Source: Liopterus haemorrhoidalis
Taxonomy: Eukaryota > Arthropoda > Insecta > Coleoptera > Dytiscidae
Direction: 5' to 3'
NCBI GenBank assembly: GCA_963971575.1
Contig: OZ020622.1
Location: 33,076,301 to 33,140,300 of the forward strand
DNA: 64,000 bases
Shown here: positions 1 to 10,750 of the stretch, piece after piece
Position numbering within the stretch: the first letter of the stretch is position 1
Layout of the letters: every line of letters begins with the position of its first letter
The notes under the pieces: model-generated
Database searches by the model: none
What the model was told of the DNA's origin: nothing
The model's input: the letters and a program-made list of their open reading frames with translations, nothing else
Program-made: the position numbers and the translations under genes

Positions 1-93
1 GAAACCGTGGCCGAGAAAATGGCTGTTGACCCGCAACCTAAGGGTAAACCAAAGATCATTAGGTTGCGGGGTAACTCCCCTAAACAAAAATGA
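1..93 (+). CDS. I-like copy A ORF1, C-terminal 30 codons only
   Basis: This is the last part of the ORF1 (gag-like) protein, cut by the window edge. It matches the C-terminus of ORF1 in copy C (28750-28841), including the basic Lys/Arg-rich end. ORF1 stops in TGA at 91-93 and overlaps the ORF2 ATG at 90-92 (ATGA). The same overlap occurs in copy C at 28838-28841. Such an overlap suggests that ORF2 is translated by termination-reinitiation, which is an inference. The zinc knuckles lie upstream and are outside the window in this copy. Confidence 0.8.
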   Translation, partial: ETVAEKMAVDPQPKGKPKIIRLRGNSPKQK

Positions 94-3000
94 CTGGTCC
101 ACTAATCCAGTGGAACTGTAACGGTGTATATCAGCGCTACGAAGAACTGCGACTGTTACTCTCCAATTTAGCGCCTTCGTGTGTTTGTCTGCAGGAAACA
201 AATTTCACGGAAACCGACACATTCTCTCCTCGAGGATACTCCGTGTTTCGCACGGATTTCCTTACGGGGGCAAGAGCATGTGACGGCGTGGCAATTCTCG
301 TTAGAGACACATTGTACCACGATCCTGTAGACATTGACACTGAGTTGCAGGTCGTAGCAGTTCGTGTTGCACTTCCCCTCCAGGTGACGATTTGTTCTAT
401 CTACCTTCCCCCTGGTGTTCGAACTGACATCCGAGATGTCGTGAACATCATCGATCAATTCCCACCACCCTTCATACTACTAGGCGATTTTAACGCCTAC
501 AATGTATGTTGGGGATCGGTGCGGAACGATCGACGGGGACGTCACCTGGAGACTATGTTGAACGATTTGAGTTTGAGCTTTTTGAACGACGGCAGACCCA
601 CGCACTTCTGTGCAGCAACGGGTACATTCAGTGCCATAGATCTTAGCGTCGTTTCAGGAGCCATCGCTCCGTTGTTCAAATGGGACGTGCATCACGACCT
701 GTGCGGTAGTGATCACTTTCCAATCTTCTTAAGGCCTCTGTTCAATACTGTTACCGAATCCCGCTGGCCACAGTGGGTTCTTCGGAAAGCAGATTGGACC
801 AAGTTCGCAAAATCATTCTCTCACGAGGTTATTCCGAACTTGAGCGTAGACGAAGAGGTGAATCATTTCACGGATTCCATCACGAGCGCGGCTGAAAGCA
901 GCATACCGCTGTCATCCACTCAGCCCCGTCGAGTTCCCGTTCCCTGGTGGAACGAGGAATGCGACTTGGCGCTACGTGAAAGGATACACCTCTTCAATAC
1001 ATTCCGTCGTTGTCCAACAGAGACAAACATGATAGCCTTCCAACGAGCGAAAGCTCGTGCTAAGAGGATTGTGAAAGAAAGCAAGCGCGAATCATGGCGC
1101 AAATACGTATGCACCGTTACAGTTGCCACTCCAGTGGCCAAAGTTTGGGAGAAGGTCCGGAAAATATCCGGTCTAAATACAGCTACAGCCATTGCTGGTC
1201 TATCGGTAAATGGTAACGTAGTTACCTCAGCGGTCGAAATTGCTAACACTTTGGCATCTAATTTTGCGTTCAATTCTAGCTCTGAACATTATCCACCCGA
1301 GTTTCTAACTCGTAAAGCAGGCCTCGAATCTATACCTCTAAATTTCTTTTCTAGGAATGACGAGGTATACAACCTGCTTTTCTCTCGTGAAGAGCTAGAT
1401 AGCGCGATGTCAAAGTGTAAGGATAGCTCTCCTGGTCCAGATGCGATACATTATCGTATGATCCGAAATCTTCCGGAATCATCTAAGTCTAGGCTTTTGA
1501 ATGTCTATAACAGGATATGGACTGTGGGCAAGTGCCCGACCAAGTGGAAGGAATCTCATATAATTCCTATCCCCAAAGTCGGGAAAGATAAACACTTGCC
1601 CTCTAGCTATAGACCAATATCACTGACCAGTTGTCTCCGCAAACTCATGGAGCGAATGATCAGCAAGCGTCTGATTTGGTTTTTAGAATCAAACGACTTG
1701 CTGGCCAACACACAGTGCGGCTTTCGCCGTCACCGCTCAACAGCAGATCATCTGGTCAGACTAGAGACAGCTATCAGGAATGCTTTCGTTGAAAACAAAC
1801 ACCTGGTAGCTGTGTTTTTCGATATTGAGAAAGCCTATGACACTGCATGGATTTATGGTATTCTCCGTACTCTGCATTCCTGGGGTCTCCGGGGATGCTT
1901 GATGTTCTTTATAAAAGACTTCATGTCGAACCGGCGCTTCAGGGTGCGGATCGGAAATACCTTGTCACAAATGTTCGCACTGGACAATGGGGTCCCACAG
2001 GGCTCCATACTGAGCGTTACGCTATTTTTAATTGCCATTAACGGTGCAGCTTCATGTATTCGATTACCTGTACAGAGTTCGATATTTGTCGACGACATTG
2101 GTATCTTTGTCGCCGGACAAAAGACTAGTACAATCGAACGTCAGCTTCAGCTGACTATCAATCGTCTCGATACATGGGCAACCGAAAATGGCTTTAAATT
2201 CTCGACCAGCAAAACTGTATGTGTCCATTTTAGTAGGAAAAGGGGTGTACATCCCAATCCTACACTCACACTAAATGGAGCACAGTTACCATTTGCCGAT
2301 ACTGCCAGATTTCTGGGTCTCGTTTTTGACAGTCGTCTAACTTGGCGGGCACATTTTTTGTCCGTCAAGAAAAAATGCCAAAAGTCGCTCAATTTGTTGC
2401 GGGTCCTCAGTCACAAGACATGGGGTGCAGACCGCACTGTCATGTTGCGTTTATATCGTTCTTTAGTGCGCTCTAAGCTTGACTATGGATGTCTAGCTTA
2501 TGGGTCAGCTAAACACCAAGAGATACGAATTCTTGACACTGTACATCACACTGGGGTTAGATTGGCCACTGGTGCATTTCGCACCAGCCCAATACTAAGC
2601 CTGCTGTGTGAAGCAGGCGAACCCTCACTGTACAATCGTCGTAAAATTCTATCTCTGCGATATATGGCGGCACTTAGTGCCAAGCCAGATCATCCCGCGT
2701 ATGACCCTATTCTACAAAATAGGCATACAGAGATTTATGACAGAAAACCAAGAGCAAATAGGCCTTTTGGTCTGAGGACTTTCGACATTTTGGGCGATAT
2801 TGATTTTAATATGCCTGAAATGGCAAGTTTCGTTTTGTGTGCTGTTCCACCATGGACGCTACCACGTCCACTTGTGAACCTCACATTAACTAGGTTTGAT
2901 AAAGATACTACGTTGCCTATCGAATACCAACATGAGTTACAAAGAACACTGGTCCCTCGGTTCGAGGATACTGTCATTTTTACTGACGGATCAAAATCCG

Positions 3001-3785
3001 GAACCAGGGTTGGGTGTGCGTTCGTTGTTTTGAATCCACGCCAACAGTTTCAGTATCGTCTGCATTTCATAACGAGTGTGTACACTGCTGAGCTGTACGC
3101 TATTTTCAAGGCCCTGTGTTTTGTTTCGTCAAAGCAAAGTCGGTCAAGTGTTATCTTGACGGACTCGCTGAGCGCTCTGAACAGTATCCAAGATCTAAAT
3201 CCAGTGCATCCTCTTGTACTAAAGATCCGGTTGCTACTCCACAATCTGAATGCTCAGAATGTGAGAGTAGAGCTGTTTTGGATACCGGGACATGTTGATA
3301 TTAAAGGCAACGAAGCGGCAGATGCAGCTGCAAAAGCCGCCTCTCACAGACCTATGATTGATGTAAATTTCGTTTTTCCAGATGACGCAAAGAGTCATCT
3401 GAAACATCTGGTTTTAGACATGTGGCAACATGAGTGGAGCCGCACACAGAACGTTAAGTTACGACAGATTAAGGGAGACGTTAAACCATGGGGTTCTTCC
3501 TGCAGGATTAACCGCAGGGAGGAAACCGCCATCACACGCCTCCGTATAGGTCACTGTTGGTGGACCCATGGGCACCTCCTTCGAGGTGAAGAGTCCCCTA
3601 TCTGTGAGACGTGTAACACAGATTTGTCTGTGTTACACTTTTTAACTGAGTGTGTACAGTTCGAGGATGTCAGGGAGAGGTTAGGCCTGTGCTATGACCT
3701 GTCAGTTGCTTTAGGTGACGACAGGGTACTCATGGACAGGCTGATACTCTTCCTGAGAGAATCGAACTTATTGTTTTATGTGTGA
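90..3785 (+). CDS. I-like ORF2: AP endonuclease, reverse transcriptase, RNase H
   Basis: Intact 1231-aa polyprotein that nicks target DNA and copies element RNA in the nucleus. Residues 1 to about 215 are an exonuclease-endonuclease-phosphatase domain (QWNCNG start, QETNF, GDFNA, SDHFP). The reverse transcriptase spans roughly 430-740, with SYRPISL, a QCGFRRHRST block and the catalytic FVDDIG near residue 665. RNase H is near 960-1090, with TDGSKSG, AELYA, TDSLS and GNEAAD supplying the acidic residues. The C-terminus has a Cys/His cluster (CETC then H and C), as is usual in this group. The start overlaps the ORF1 stop. No frameshift or stop is seen, so the copy looks young and possibly active. 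Confidence 0.95.
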   Translation: MTGPLIQWNCNGVYQRYEELRLLLSNLAPSCVCLQETNFTETDTFSPRGYSVFRTDFLTGARACDGVAILVRDTLYHDPVDIDTELQVVAVRVALPLQVTICSIYLPPGVRTDIRDVVNIIDQFPPPFILLGDFNAYNVCWGSVRNDRRGRHLETMLNDLSLSFLNDGRPTHFCAATGTFSAIDLSVVSGAIAPLFKWDVHHDLCGSDHFPIFLRPLFNTVTESRWPQWVLRKADWTKFAKSFSHEVIPNLSVDEEVNHFTDSITSAAESSIPLSSTQPRRVPVPWWNEECDLALRERIHLFNTFRRCPTETNMIAFQRAKARAKRIVKESKRESWRKYVCTVTVATPVAKVWEKVRKISGLNTATAIAGLSVNGNVVTSAVEIANTLASNFAFNSSSEHYPPEFLTRKAGLESIPLNFFSRNDEVYNLLFSREELDSAMSKCKDSSPGPDAIHYRMIRNLPESSKSRLLNVYNRIWTVGKCPTKWKESHIIPIPKVGKDKHLPSSYRPISLTSCLRKLMERMISKRLIWFLESNDLLANTQCGFRRHRSTADHLVRLETAIRNAFVENKHLVAVFFDIEKAYDTAWIYGILRTLHSWGLRGCLMFFIKDFMSNRRFRVRIGNTLSQMFALDNGVPQGSILSVTLFLIAINGAASCIRLPVQSSIFVDDIGIFVAGQKTSTIERQLQLTINRLDTWATENGFKFSTSKTVCVHFSRKRGVHPNPTLTLNGAQLPFADTARFLGLVFDSRLTWRAHFLSVKKKCQKSLNLLRVLSHKTWGADRTVMLRLYRSLVRSKLDYGCLAYGSAKHQEIRILDTVHHTGVRLATGAFRTSPILSLLCEAGEPSLYNRRKILSLRYMAALSAKPDHPAYDPILQNRHTEIYDRKPRANRPFGLRTFDILGDIDFNMPEMASFVLCAVPPWTLPRPLVNLTLTRFDKDTTLPIEYQHELQRTLVPRFEDTVIFTDGSKSGTRVGCAFVVLNPRQQFQYRLHFITSVYTAELYAIFKALCFVSSKQSRSSVILTDSLSALNSIQDLNPVHPLVLKIRLLLHNLNAQNVRVELFWIPGHVDIKGNEAADAAAKAASHRPMIDVNFVFPDDAKSHLKHLVLDMWQHEWSRTQNVKLRQIKGDVKPWGSSCRINRREETAITRLRIGHCWWTHGHLLRGEESPICETCNTDLSVLHFLTECVQFEDVRERLGLCYDLSVALGDDRVLMDRLILFLRESNLLFYV

Positions 3786-4095
3786 AGTCTTGCACCTTAT
3801 TTTAATGTGTTTCTAGTTATTGACTGTGATATTCGATGGTAATTGGCCCCTTTACAGCCTCTTACCATCACTCTGAGTCTGTTCATATTTTCGAACAGAC
3901 TTTTTATATTATTTATTTATGTTTGTCAGTGCAAGATTTCTTTTATTGAGTATGCGCATTTTTTTAATGATTTTATCTATTTATTTATTGTCGAATATAT
4001 TGTTTTAAATATTTGATCTAGTCATTTAAATGGGCTGCGTTAGGCGCAAATAGCCTTTGTTGCTGTGCGCCAAAAATTTTAACTAACTAACTAAC

Positions 4096-4324
4096 GATTT
4101 CCAGATGCGGACTTTAGGAATGATATATTGGGTCGCTTCACTGGAGTCTCCGCAAACATCCAGGTAACGACGTTTTCGGAAGATCCCGAATCTATCAGAA
4201 ATTCACTGGGTCCTTTATTTAATTTGCCTACTACTCTTATTGCCTTGTATTGGATTGTGTTGTCGTCCTCGGAAGCCAAGTGGTTGAAGGCGTTAGTCGT
4301 TGAAGACTTTTCTAACGCCTCCAT
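4096..4324 (-). pseudogene. Gypsy-1 aspartic protease, truncated by copy A
   Basis: Reading from 4324 leftward gives about 76 residues with the retropepsin motif FLIDSGSSENVV; D-S-G is the catalytic triplet. This protein would cleave the Gag-Pol polyprotein. The frame is -1 relative to gag and overlaps the gag end by 13 bases, so it would be expressed by ribosomal frameshifting at 4336-4330. The frame runs into the TAAC tail of I-like copy A and stops there, so reverse transcriptase, RNase H and integrase are absent from this window. Confidence 0.8.
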
Positions 4325-5874
4325 CCCTCGTTTCCCGGACTCCTGTTACTATTTTGTCCCTGTCTCATGGCTGGAGATGCTTGGCCGCCTCTTTGAAAGT
4401 TAGGGCATGCTGTAGCAATATGTCCTGCACGATTGCAATTATAACAGATGGGTCTACCATCATATGTTCTACTATTTTTGTTTTGAGGTCTTTTTACGTT
4501 TTGCCTCCTATTTTCAAAGTTTGTATTATTATTTCGCGGGTTTTGATTCCCTGCTCTATTATTATTCTCTCTGTTTTGATTCCCTCCGTAATTATTTCTG
4601 AAATTTCCCCTGAAGTTATTCCCATTGCCTCTATTCCCCCAATTATTTCCACCTGAGTTGAATCCCCTAAAGCTATTTGTTGGTCTGTAGTTTCCGTAAC
4701 TATTTCTTTGATTCGAGTACCCCGCGTTTTGATTATAATTCCTGAATCCACTATTGTTACCTAAACTCAGTTTTTCTATTGCTTTAGTTAAATCTGATAT
4801 AGGGTCACTATTCTCGTTTGATTCCTTTTGTTTTTCTTCGACTATTACATCGATTAACTTTTTCAAGTCTTTTAGGGTGTTCGGTGTTAAAATATTTATT
4901 CGCTTTTTAAATTGAGGCAGCATACCGCGGATTATAAACGATTTTTGTTCGTCTTCTCGCATTTCTGGGTCTACTTTATCACAAAGTTCTAAAGTCGAAA
5001 AATAGTAGGTTCGTAGATTTTCTCCTAACATCTGCCGACGGTCATGCAAGCGTCCTCGCATGCTATCGCGGTAGTTTACAGGAAAGAATGCACGTTCGAA
5101 CTCTTTTTCTACTTGTTCTCAAGTAGCTTCACCTTGTTCTGCGGCCAGGTTTCGATACCAGGCTCTTGCATGTCCCTTTAAATATGAACCCAAGTGAGAT
5201 ATTTTTAACCGATTATCCCACTTGTTGCTTCTCGCGGCTAAATTATAATTTAGTAAAAATTCAGGTGCTTCTATGCCGTTGGTTGGGTCAAAGTAGTCTG
5301 GTTGCGTCAATTTTGGTTTTACCGGTGTACTTTTTTCCGGTGATAGTGCCTGACTCAAAGTTACGTCCATGTTAGGCGGGTTTGTATTTCTAATTTGTTC
5401 AAAATGTTCTAAATCTTGTGCTTCTATTAATTTTTCGTGTATTTCCGGTATTAGGTTAAATTGTTGGTTATCTAGGGCTTTGTTTAATTTTTCGCGTAAT
5501 AATTCTACTTCTATTTTTTCTGGGGTTTTTTGATCTGTAGGGATATAATATAATGTTTGATTTGGATTTGAATCTGATTCGCTATCGCTTGAACTAAATT
5601 GTTTCTGTGAGATTGTAGTATCTATTGTTGATACGCTTGGAGGTGTTCTATAAATTTTATCTTTTCTTCCGAAATAAGTTGTACTGCTTAATGCGCTATT
5701 TGTGTTTTTGGGAGAATTTTTATCCGAGTTTGATTCAACTGAATTAGACCGTTGTCTTATACTCGTAACTGATTTCTTTTCACCGACCGATTGGCTTCTA
5801 GTTTTAATCGTAGTTGTGGGAATCAATTTTTTTATTCTTTGTACTACTAACTTTTTTCGACTATTGCTTTCCAT
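4312..5874 (-). pseudogene. Gypsy-1 gag with one in-frame TGA
   Basis: Capsid/nucleocapsid precursor of about 520 residues. From the ATG at 5874 it has a Ser/Thr-rich, charged N-terminus, then a capsid-like region (YFDPTNGIEAPEFL, HARAWYRNL), an Asn/Gly/Arg-rich stretch with repeated RGN-type residues, and one zinc knuckle CYNCNRAGHIATAC (CX2CX4HX4C) near the C-terminus. A TGA at about 5119-5121 splits it, and the frame is the same on both sides (5874 to 5061 is a multiple of three). A Trp codon is the likely ancestor, so one base change explains the break. The 3' end overlaps protease in the -1 frame. Confidence 0.85.
4330..4336 (-). promoter_or_regulatory. Gypsy-1 gag-pro -1 frameshift heptamer G GGA AAC
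   Basis: On the minus strand gag reads CCG GGA AAC, giving the slippery heptamer G GGA AAC in the correct X XXY YYZ phase, 15 bases before the gag TAG (4312-4314). Slipping by -1 enters the open protease frame without a stop. G GGA AAC is an established retroviral-type slippery sequence. I did not fold the downstream RNA for a stimulatory structure. Confidence 0.65.
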
Positions 5875-6359
5875 AATTTCCAGCCATGGTAAGAGAACAA
5901 ATAAATGTACAAATAAGCAGTTATTTTAAGCACTTAAATTCTAAATGTTAGTATATTATAACTAATTATTGTCAAAAAATAGCTTAAAAACAACTATTCG
6001 TTTTTAGAGTTTGGCGCCTCCACCATATCTCACAAGTGGCCTGGTTCGTCTCTTTGACTGAGGGTTGAGGGACTGTAGTCTTGGATGCTACTACCGAAAT
6101 GAATACGTTAGGGATAATCTGATACAAAGGTTCCAAAGTATAAAAGGGGCTCAAAGGCTTGACTTATGTTAAGGCTACTAAGGCAATGGTTGTACAAGCA
6201 ATGCCGACAATTAGAAGACCAATAATTAGGCAACAGAAGACGCAGTTACTCATAGCTTTACGAGAGGATTTTTGGAAATAAGACCCACTGTGACTTGTTA
6301 TAACCTGTAAAATGCCAAACTGGGGGGATGATAGAAAACACTGATTGAATGGTAACAGT
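5875..6359 (-). other. Gypsy-1 leader / LTR 3' part
   Basis: This non-coding stretch lies between gag and the LINE insertion. On the minus strand it follows from the LTR-like block at 10170-10750 once the LINE is removed. It contains a GGCGCC-centred segment (about 6013-6018) near where a primer binding site is expected, but I could not match it to a tRNA 3' end. A TATAAAAGGGG string at about 6139-6149 is on the plus strand, opposite to gag, so I do not call it the Gypsy-1 promoter. No gene is seen. Confidence 0.4.
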
Positions 6360-6504
6360 TATTTATTTAGCGTATGGCTGCATACAGTTACATAATATAA
6401 ACAAATCACATAATACCTATAAAATAGCACAATTATAAGTAGTAAAATATAATGTTTCTAGTTACAATATAAAAGGAAAAATTAAAAAACAAATTGAGAA
6501 ATGA

Positions 6505-9503
6505 TTACAGTGATATGTCTGTATTTGACAACCAGTTCAAAGCACTTTCTGTCACCAATACAAAATCTTCTGCTGTCCCTTGGAAGGCTCTGTTAGGGCA
6601 TTCAAAGACGATGTGTCTCATCGACTGATGTTCTGCGCCGCAGTCGCAGTTTGGAGTCTCCCGCATCCCCCATCTGAACAAAGAGTCACCGCTTCTACCG
6701 TGGCCCGTTCTAACTCTGTTCAAAGATACCCATGTTTTTCTGGGAAGGTCAAATCCATTCGGAGGTTCCTCGTGGTTAAGTAAGGAGTGAAACTCAGCTG
6801 GAGCCTGCTCCACCCATTTTTGCTGCCAGGTTTCTTTTGCGTTATAACCGGTTGCCGTAGTGATCCTTGCTGTAATAACTGACGGGTGGCGGGATTTAAG
6901 TCTGTGGAAGTCGGTAATGGCCAGGTCCGCATGTATAGGAAGTTCTGCATTTTCATTAATTTTCCCATACACTCGCAAGAGAGCTGACAGGCGGCGTATA
7001 TGGGGTGGCTGAATATGAGCGAGAACTGGAAGCCAGTAGGTAGGTGTTGACCTAATGGCGCCAGTTATTATTCTCATCGTTTCATTCAGTGCTACGTCCA
7101 CTTTCCTTGCATGAGGGCTATTTATCCATACTGAGGCACAATATTCTGCTGTTGAGTACACCAGGCTAAGCGCTGTTATTCGAAGTGTTGACGCGTTTGC
7201 TCCCCACGAAGAACCAGCTAGTTTTTGGAGAATATTGTTTCTGGATCTGAGTTTCGCAGCAACGTTGCTTAGATGTTTGTTGAAAGAGAGTGTCCGGTCA
7301 AGAGTCACTCCCAGATATTTTGGTGTTGGGTTGAAAGGCAGGATTATTCCGTCGAGAGTCACATCAATGGGCGTATGAGCCAATTTGTTGTTTAGATGAA
7401 AACAGCAAGTTTCAGTTTTTGCAGTACTGGGAGTTAGTCGCCATTTTTTGAAATACTCGCTAAGTAAGGCTAGATCTTCTGTTAGCGTCTTTTCCAGGTT
7501 GAGCATATTTCCGTGCTGTGTTGTTATGGCAAGATCGTCTGCATAAGCGAATTTTTTGCTTGCTGTTTGCGGCATATCGGAGATATACAGATTAAAAAGT
7601 AACGGTGCAAGTACCGATCCTTGAGCAAGACCATTGTTCAGCATGCGAGTGGAACTAATCTGGTTGTCCATCGCGACCCTGAATAGCCTGTTGCTCAACA
7701 TACTGTTTATAAGGGAGACTATTTTGTTACACTTAACGACCTTAATCAACTTATACAATAGGCCCTCTCTCCAAACAGTGTCGTACGCAGCTGTTAAGTC
7801 TATAAATACTGCTCCAGTTTTTAGACGTTGCTCATATCCCACTTCAATATGCGTTGTTAATGCTAACACTTGCTCTTCACAGCACCTGGAAGGTCGAAAG
7901 CCCGCTTGTTCTATCGGAATTATATTTTGAATTAGCGGCGAGATTCTTTGGTGAATAAGGCGTTCGAGTAATTTGTAGCATGCACTCAGTAGGGCGATTG
8001 GACGGAAGTTTTCCGGACAATCGTTTGGTTTTCCCGGTTTGGGGATGGACCGTTTGCAACTTTAGTTAATTTGAACTCAGACGGAAGTTTGCCTGAGTTT
8101 AAAATATCCGAGAAGAACTTGGCAAGCCACGCTCGGGACTTTTCTCCGCAGTTTATCAAAAACTCGTTGTGCATACTATCAAATCCGGGTGCCTTTCCTA
8201 GATTCAGTTCTGATAGTGCTTTGGTAACTTCCTGCTTTGTGAAGTTGTCTGAACAAGTTGTTGCACTGGCGCAAGTTCTTTTTAGAGTTGTCAGTTCTTT
8301 TTTGACTAATGTGGAGTGAGTCTTATGAGGTTTTGCTCGAGACATGTTAACTAAATGATTGGCTACCTGGTTTGGTGTGACTTTTGACGGAGCTATGCTA
8401 GCTTTGTTAGAGTTCCCTAGCTTGCGTAGTAGACTCCAAGCTTTTCTGCTGGAGTGCTTAAAGCTCATATTCTGCACCGTGCTTCGCCAATTTTCCCTTC
8501 TTGCATCGTCGAAACTATGAACTAGTTCATCGGCAATTTCTGTGCTGCCACTAGTTTTATAGTCTTCGTAAAGTTTTTCGCTGCTTTCATCCCAACCGGG
8601 GATGTATTGCTTCCTGAATCCTCTGGGAATATGTTTCTTTGCTGTGGAAATTACAGCTTTAAAAAACCGATAATAGTTTTCCGCTTTGGGAGGGATCCAA
8701 CGAATCACCTTATCGAGTTCAGATGAAAACTCACTCCAATTTGCCTTTCTGAAATTCCATCGAGGTCTTGGGATGGACTGGATGATTGGGATTTGAATAC
8801 CTATGTTAACGATCACGGGGCGATGCTGGGTGTGAGGAAATCCCCTCAGAACTTTCCTAGTAGTAGGTAGGTGATGTCCACGGCTGTCATGGGAAACAAA
8901 ACAGAGGTCTGGAGAAGTCTCGGTGTTCCATCTCGCCGATCTGAACGTAGGTCGATCTTTGGCGTCAAAGATTAGGTATAAGTTGTTAGCTTCTGTCCAT
9001 TCTACTAGTCTCGATCCGGCTTCGTCATCAATTGCATACCTCCATTGTGAGTGGTGACTATCAAAGTCACCGACGTAAATAGCAGGATGTGTATGTGGAG
9101 GAAGCACGTCAGCAGGCCACGGTGTTTGAGGAGGTTTGTAGATGTTTATTATCGTCATGTTTCCGAGAGCAATAGTAATGATATGGACGTTATTGTTGTT
9201 GCTCGTCGATATTAGTCGGACATTTGATAATCCTGCCCGGCCATAGGTTGCAATACTGTAGGTATGGTGGAAGGTAGCGCCAATTAAGAAATAGCCAGGA
9301 ATTTTACCCCTGGACCTCAGCTGGTGTTCATCGGATGTGTGACACTCTTGTATTGCAGCTATGTCGATTTTGTTCTCTATGAATAGCTTAGACATACATT
9401 CACTTTTTGCTTTGCTTATCCCTTCTATATTAAGGTGGCATATTCGGACGGATTGACCGATAGTCACTGTCGTATGGCTCGGAGATGAGCCAGTTGTATG
9501 CAT
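6505..9503 (-). pseudogene. LINE endonuclease-reverse transcriptase, one frameshift
   Basis: The ATG at 9503 opens an endonuclease domain (RICHLNIEGIS, IAAIQECH, YVGDFDSHHSQW) followed by the linker and the start of RT (GKAPGFDSMHNEFL). The frame is lost near 8045, where an indel moves the reading into another frame; RT then continues through FRPIALLS, QAGFRPSRC, FIDLTAAYDTVW, the catalytic FAYADDLAI and the thumb to the stop at 6505. The C-terminus has RTGHGRSGDS and a CDC-X-C zinc-like motif (CDCGAEHQSMRHIVFEC). There is no RNase H. The protein would mediate target-primed reverse transcription; this copy cannot make it whole. Confidence 0.88.
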
Positions 9504-10157
9504 TGTAAAATTGCCAGGAGACCAGTTTTGGTAGTTTGGCAGCCAATTATAATTCTAGCTCTTTAGCGTGAACCAGGGTGCACCACGGGGGGCGAGCTAG
9601 ATTTGCACATTGATGGAGTTGGTATATGAGAAACGCTGGCTTAGCACAAGTAGAGTTACTTGTGAGGATTAATTAAAATTAATGTAATTTAACGAGCTTT
9701 AAAATTGAGAACAGTACCCATTTAATAGTGTCAAAAAAAATAAAAAGATAAAATAACAAGAAAAAAAAATTAAATAAATAAATAAATATATAAATAAATA
9801 GATAAATACGTAAAAAGATAAAAGAAAAATACTAAAAAATTTTGATATTTGCTGGTATTTTCACACCATGTACAACACCTATCTTGGCACGGACATGTCT
9901 AATTTAGTCTAGATTGAGAATAAAAGAAATATTATGTAACTGAATTTTATTAAAAAATTGTTAGTATTTATTGTTCTATTTGATTTAAAGATGTTTTGAA
10001 TAGTTATTTATTATTTGGGTTTAATCTACTGTATTAAATAAAATGTTATGTCAAAAAAGAATAAAATTTAGGTAATATTTACCAATAAAAACCATTAAAC
10101 TAACTAACACGATAAAATTCACATGACCACACCTAACCAGCGGTTCTCATATCCGTT
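9504..10157 (-). other. 5' region of the 6360-10157 LINE, no ORF seen
   Basis: These 650 bases precede the endonuclease ORF. They include a low-complexity AAATAAATA-type tract at about 9730-9850 and otherwise AT-rich DNA. No zinc-knuckle or coiled-coil ORF1 is visible in any frame. The right border is set by the 12-bp target duplication. Confidence 0.5.
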
Positions 10158-10169
10158 AATGGTAACAGT

Positions 10170-10750
10170 AAGACAATTTATTAAACTTTATAATTACAAT
10201 TATTATATCTCTATAAGTATTTGTTAAAATAAATGTTTTTACTCTTATGCTATTTAATTATTTACTAAGTTAATATAACTGACAAGGCCCTGTCGATATA
10301 ATATAAGATATTAACACTCCGTCAGTGTTCGACCAAAAACAAATAGTTAGGGCTTTTAAGCAATCTTCAGACAAATAATTGATAAACTAAACTATACTTA
10401 CATAGTCGTCATACTCAAACTTGTAAATAACTTTTCAAGACTGTAGACACTAATAAGATCTGCTGATGATAGTGAGCGACTGATGACTGACTGATAATTA
10501 GCTAGATCTCAATCTGTCTTATATAGTCCGTTCTGGGGTTTTTGAACGGAATTTGGTTATAATTTTCCCACGTTTCATCGTGACGTTTTTAATGTTAGGT
10601 CATTCCATAATGTGGCTCGGAATTTTCATTACCCGAAATGATGTAAACCACTTATTTCTAGTTTCTAATTAATACGCGTGTCGAGGTCACGCATGTTTTA
10701 ATTGGTTTAAATTATTTGATTTAATCGCTAATATTTTTGGGACTAATAAA
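10170..10750 (-). promoter_or_regulatory. Putative Gypsy-1 LTR promoter region
   Basis: On the minus strand a TATATAAG box lies at about 10517-10525, followed by an initiator-like sequence and a run of short CAGTC/CATCAG repeats (about 10450-10500). It lies directly upstream of the gag leader once the LINE insertion is removed. I infer it is the U3/R part of the Gypsy-1 5' LTR. The partner LTR is outside the window, so the borders are unproven. Confidence 0.45.

Larger units (their letters stand above)
1..4095 (+). mobile_element. I-like non-LTR retrotransposon, copy A (5' end outside window)
   Basis: The element starts left of the window and ends at 4095 in a tail of TAAC units. It holds the last codons of ORF1, a complete ORF2 and a 3' UTR of about 310 bases (3786-4095). 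The same sequence recurs as copies B (20236), C (13909-33009) and D (60970), nearly identical by eye. An RNase H domain behind the reverse transcriptase and a short-unit 3' tail instead of poly(A) fit the I group of the Jockey superfamily; the exact clade is inferred. It sits in the protease/pol region of Gypsy-1, whose reading stops at the junction. The target duplication cannot be checked because the 5' flank is missing. Confidence 0.9.
6360..10157 (-). mobile_element. Jockey-like LINE without RNase H, inserted in Gypsy-1
   Basis: The 3798-bp insertion is flanked by AATGGTAACAGT at 6348-6359 and 10158-10169, a perfect 12-bp target duplication. The 3' end on the minus strand is AT-rich, with AATAAA near 6365 and TAAATAAATA at the border. 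The body encodes endonuclease and reverse transcriptase (9503-6505). The 5' part (9504-10157) shows no ORF1: either the element is 5'-deleted relative to its parent or this family has one ORF. The clade is not assigned; lack of RNase H and the HGRSGDSLFRWG-CDCG tail separate it from the I-like copies. Confidence 0.8.
4096..10750 (-). mobile_element. Gypsy-1: Ty3/Gypsy element, 5' half, interrupted twice
   Basis: On the minus strand I see an LTR-like promoter region (about 10750-10170), a leader (6359-5875), gag (5874-4312) and the start of protease (4324-4096). I-like copy A cuts pol at 4096, and the rest of pol would lie left of the window. A LINE (6360-10157) interrupts the leader or LTR; its 12-bp flanking duplication AATGGTAACAGT shows that 6348-6359 and 10158 onward were once contiguous. 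The exact LTR borders and the primer binding site could not be fixed. Confidence 0.7.

Noticed and set aside
90..3785. A host gene with a reverse-transcriptase-like domain.
   Set aside because: The same sequence occurs four times with target duplications and truncated 5' ends, which identifies it as a LINE.
6139..6149. TATAAAAGGGG on the plus strand as a promoter.
   Set aside because: It faces away from Gypsy-1 gag and no plus-strand gene follows within the LINE, which is on the minus strand.
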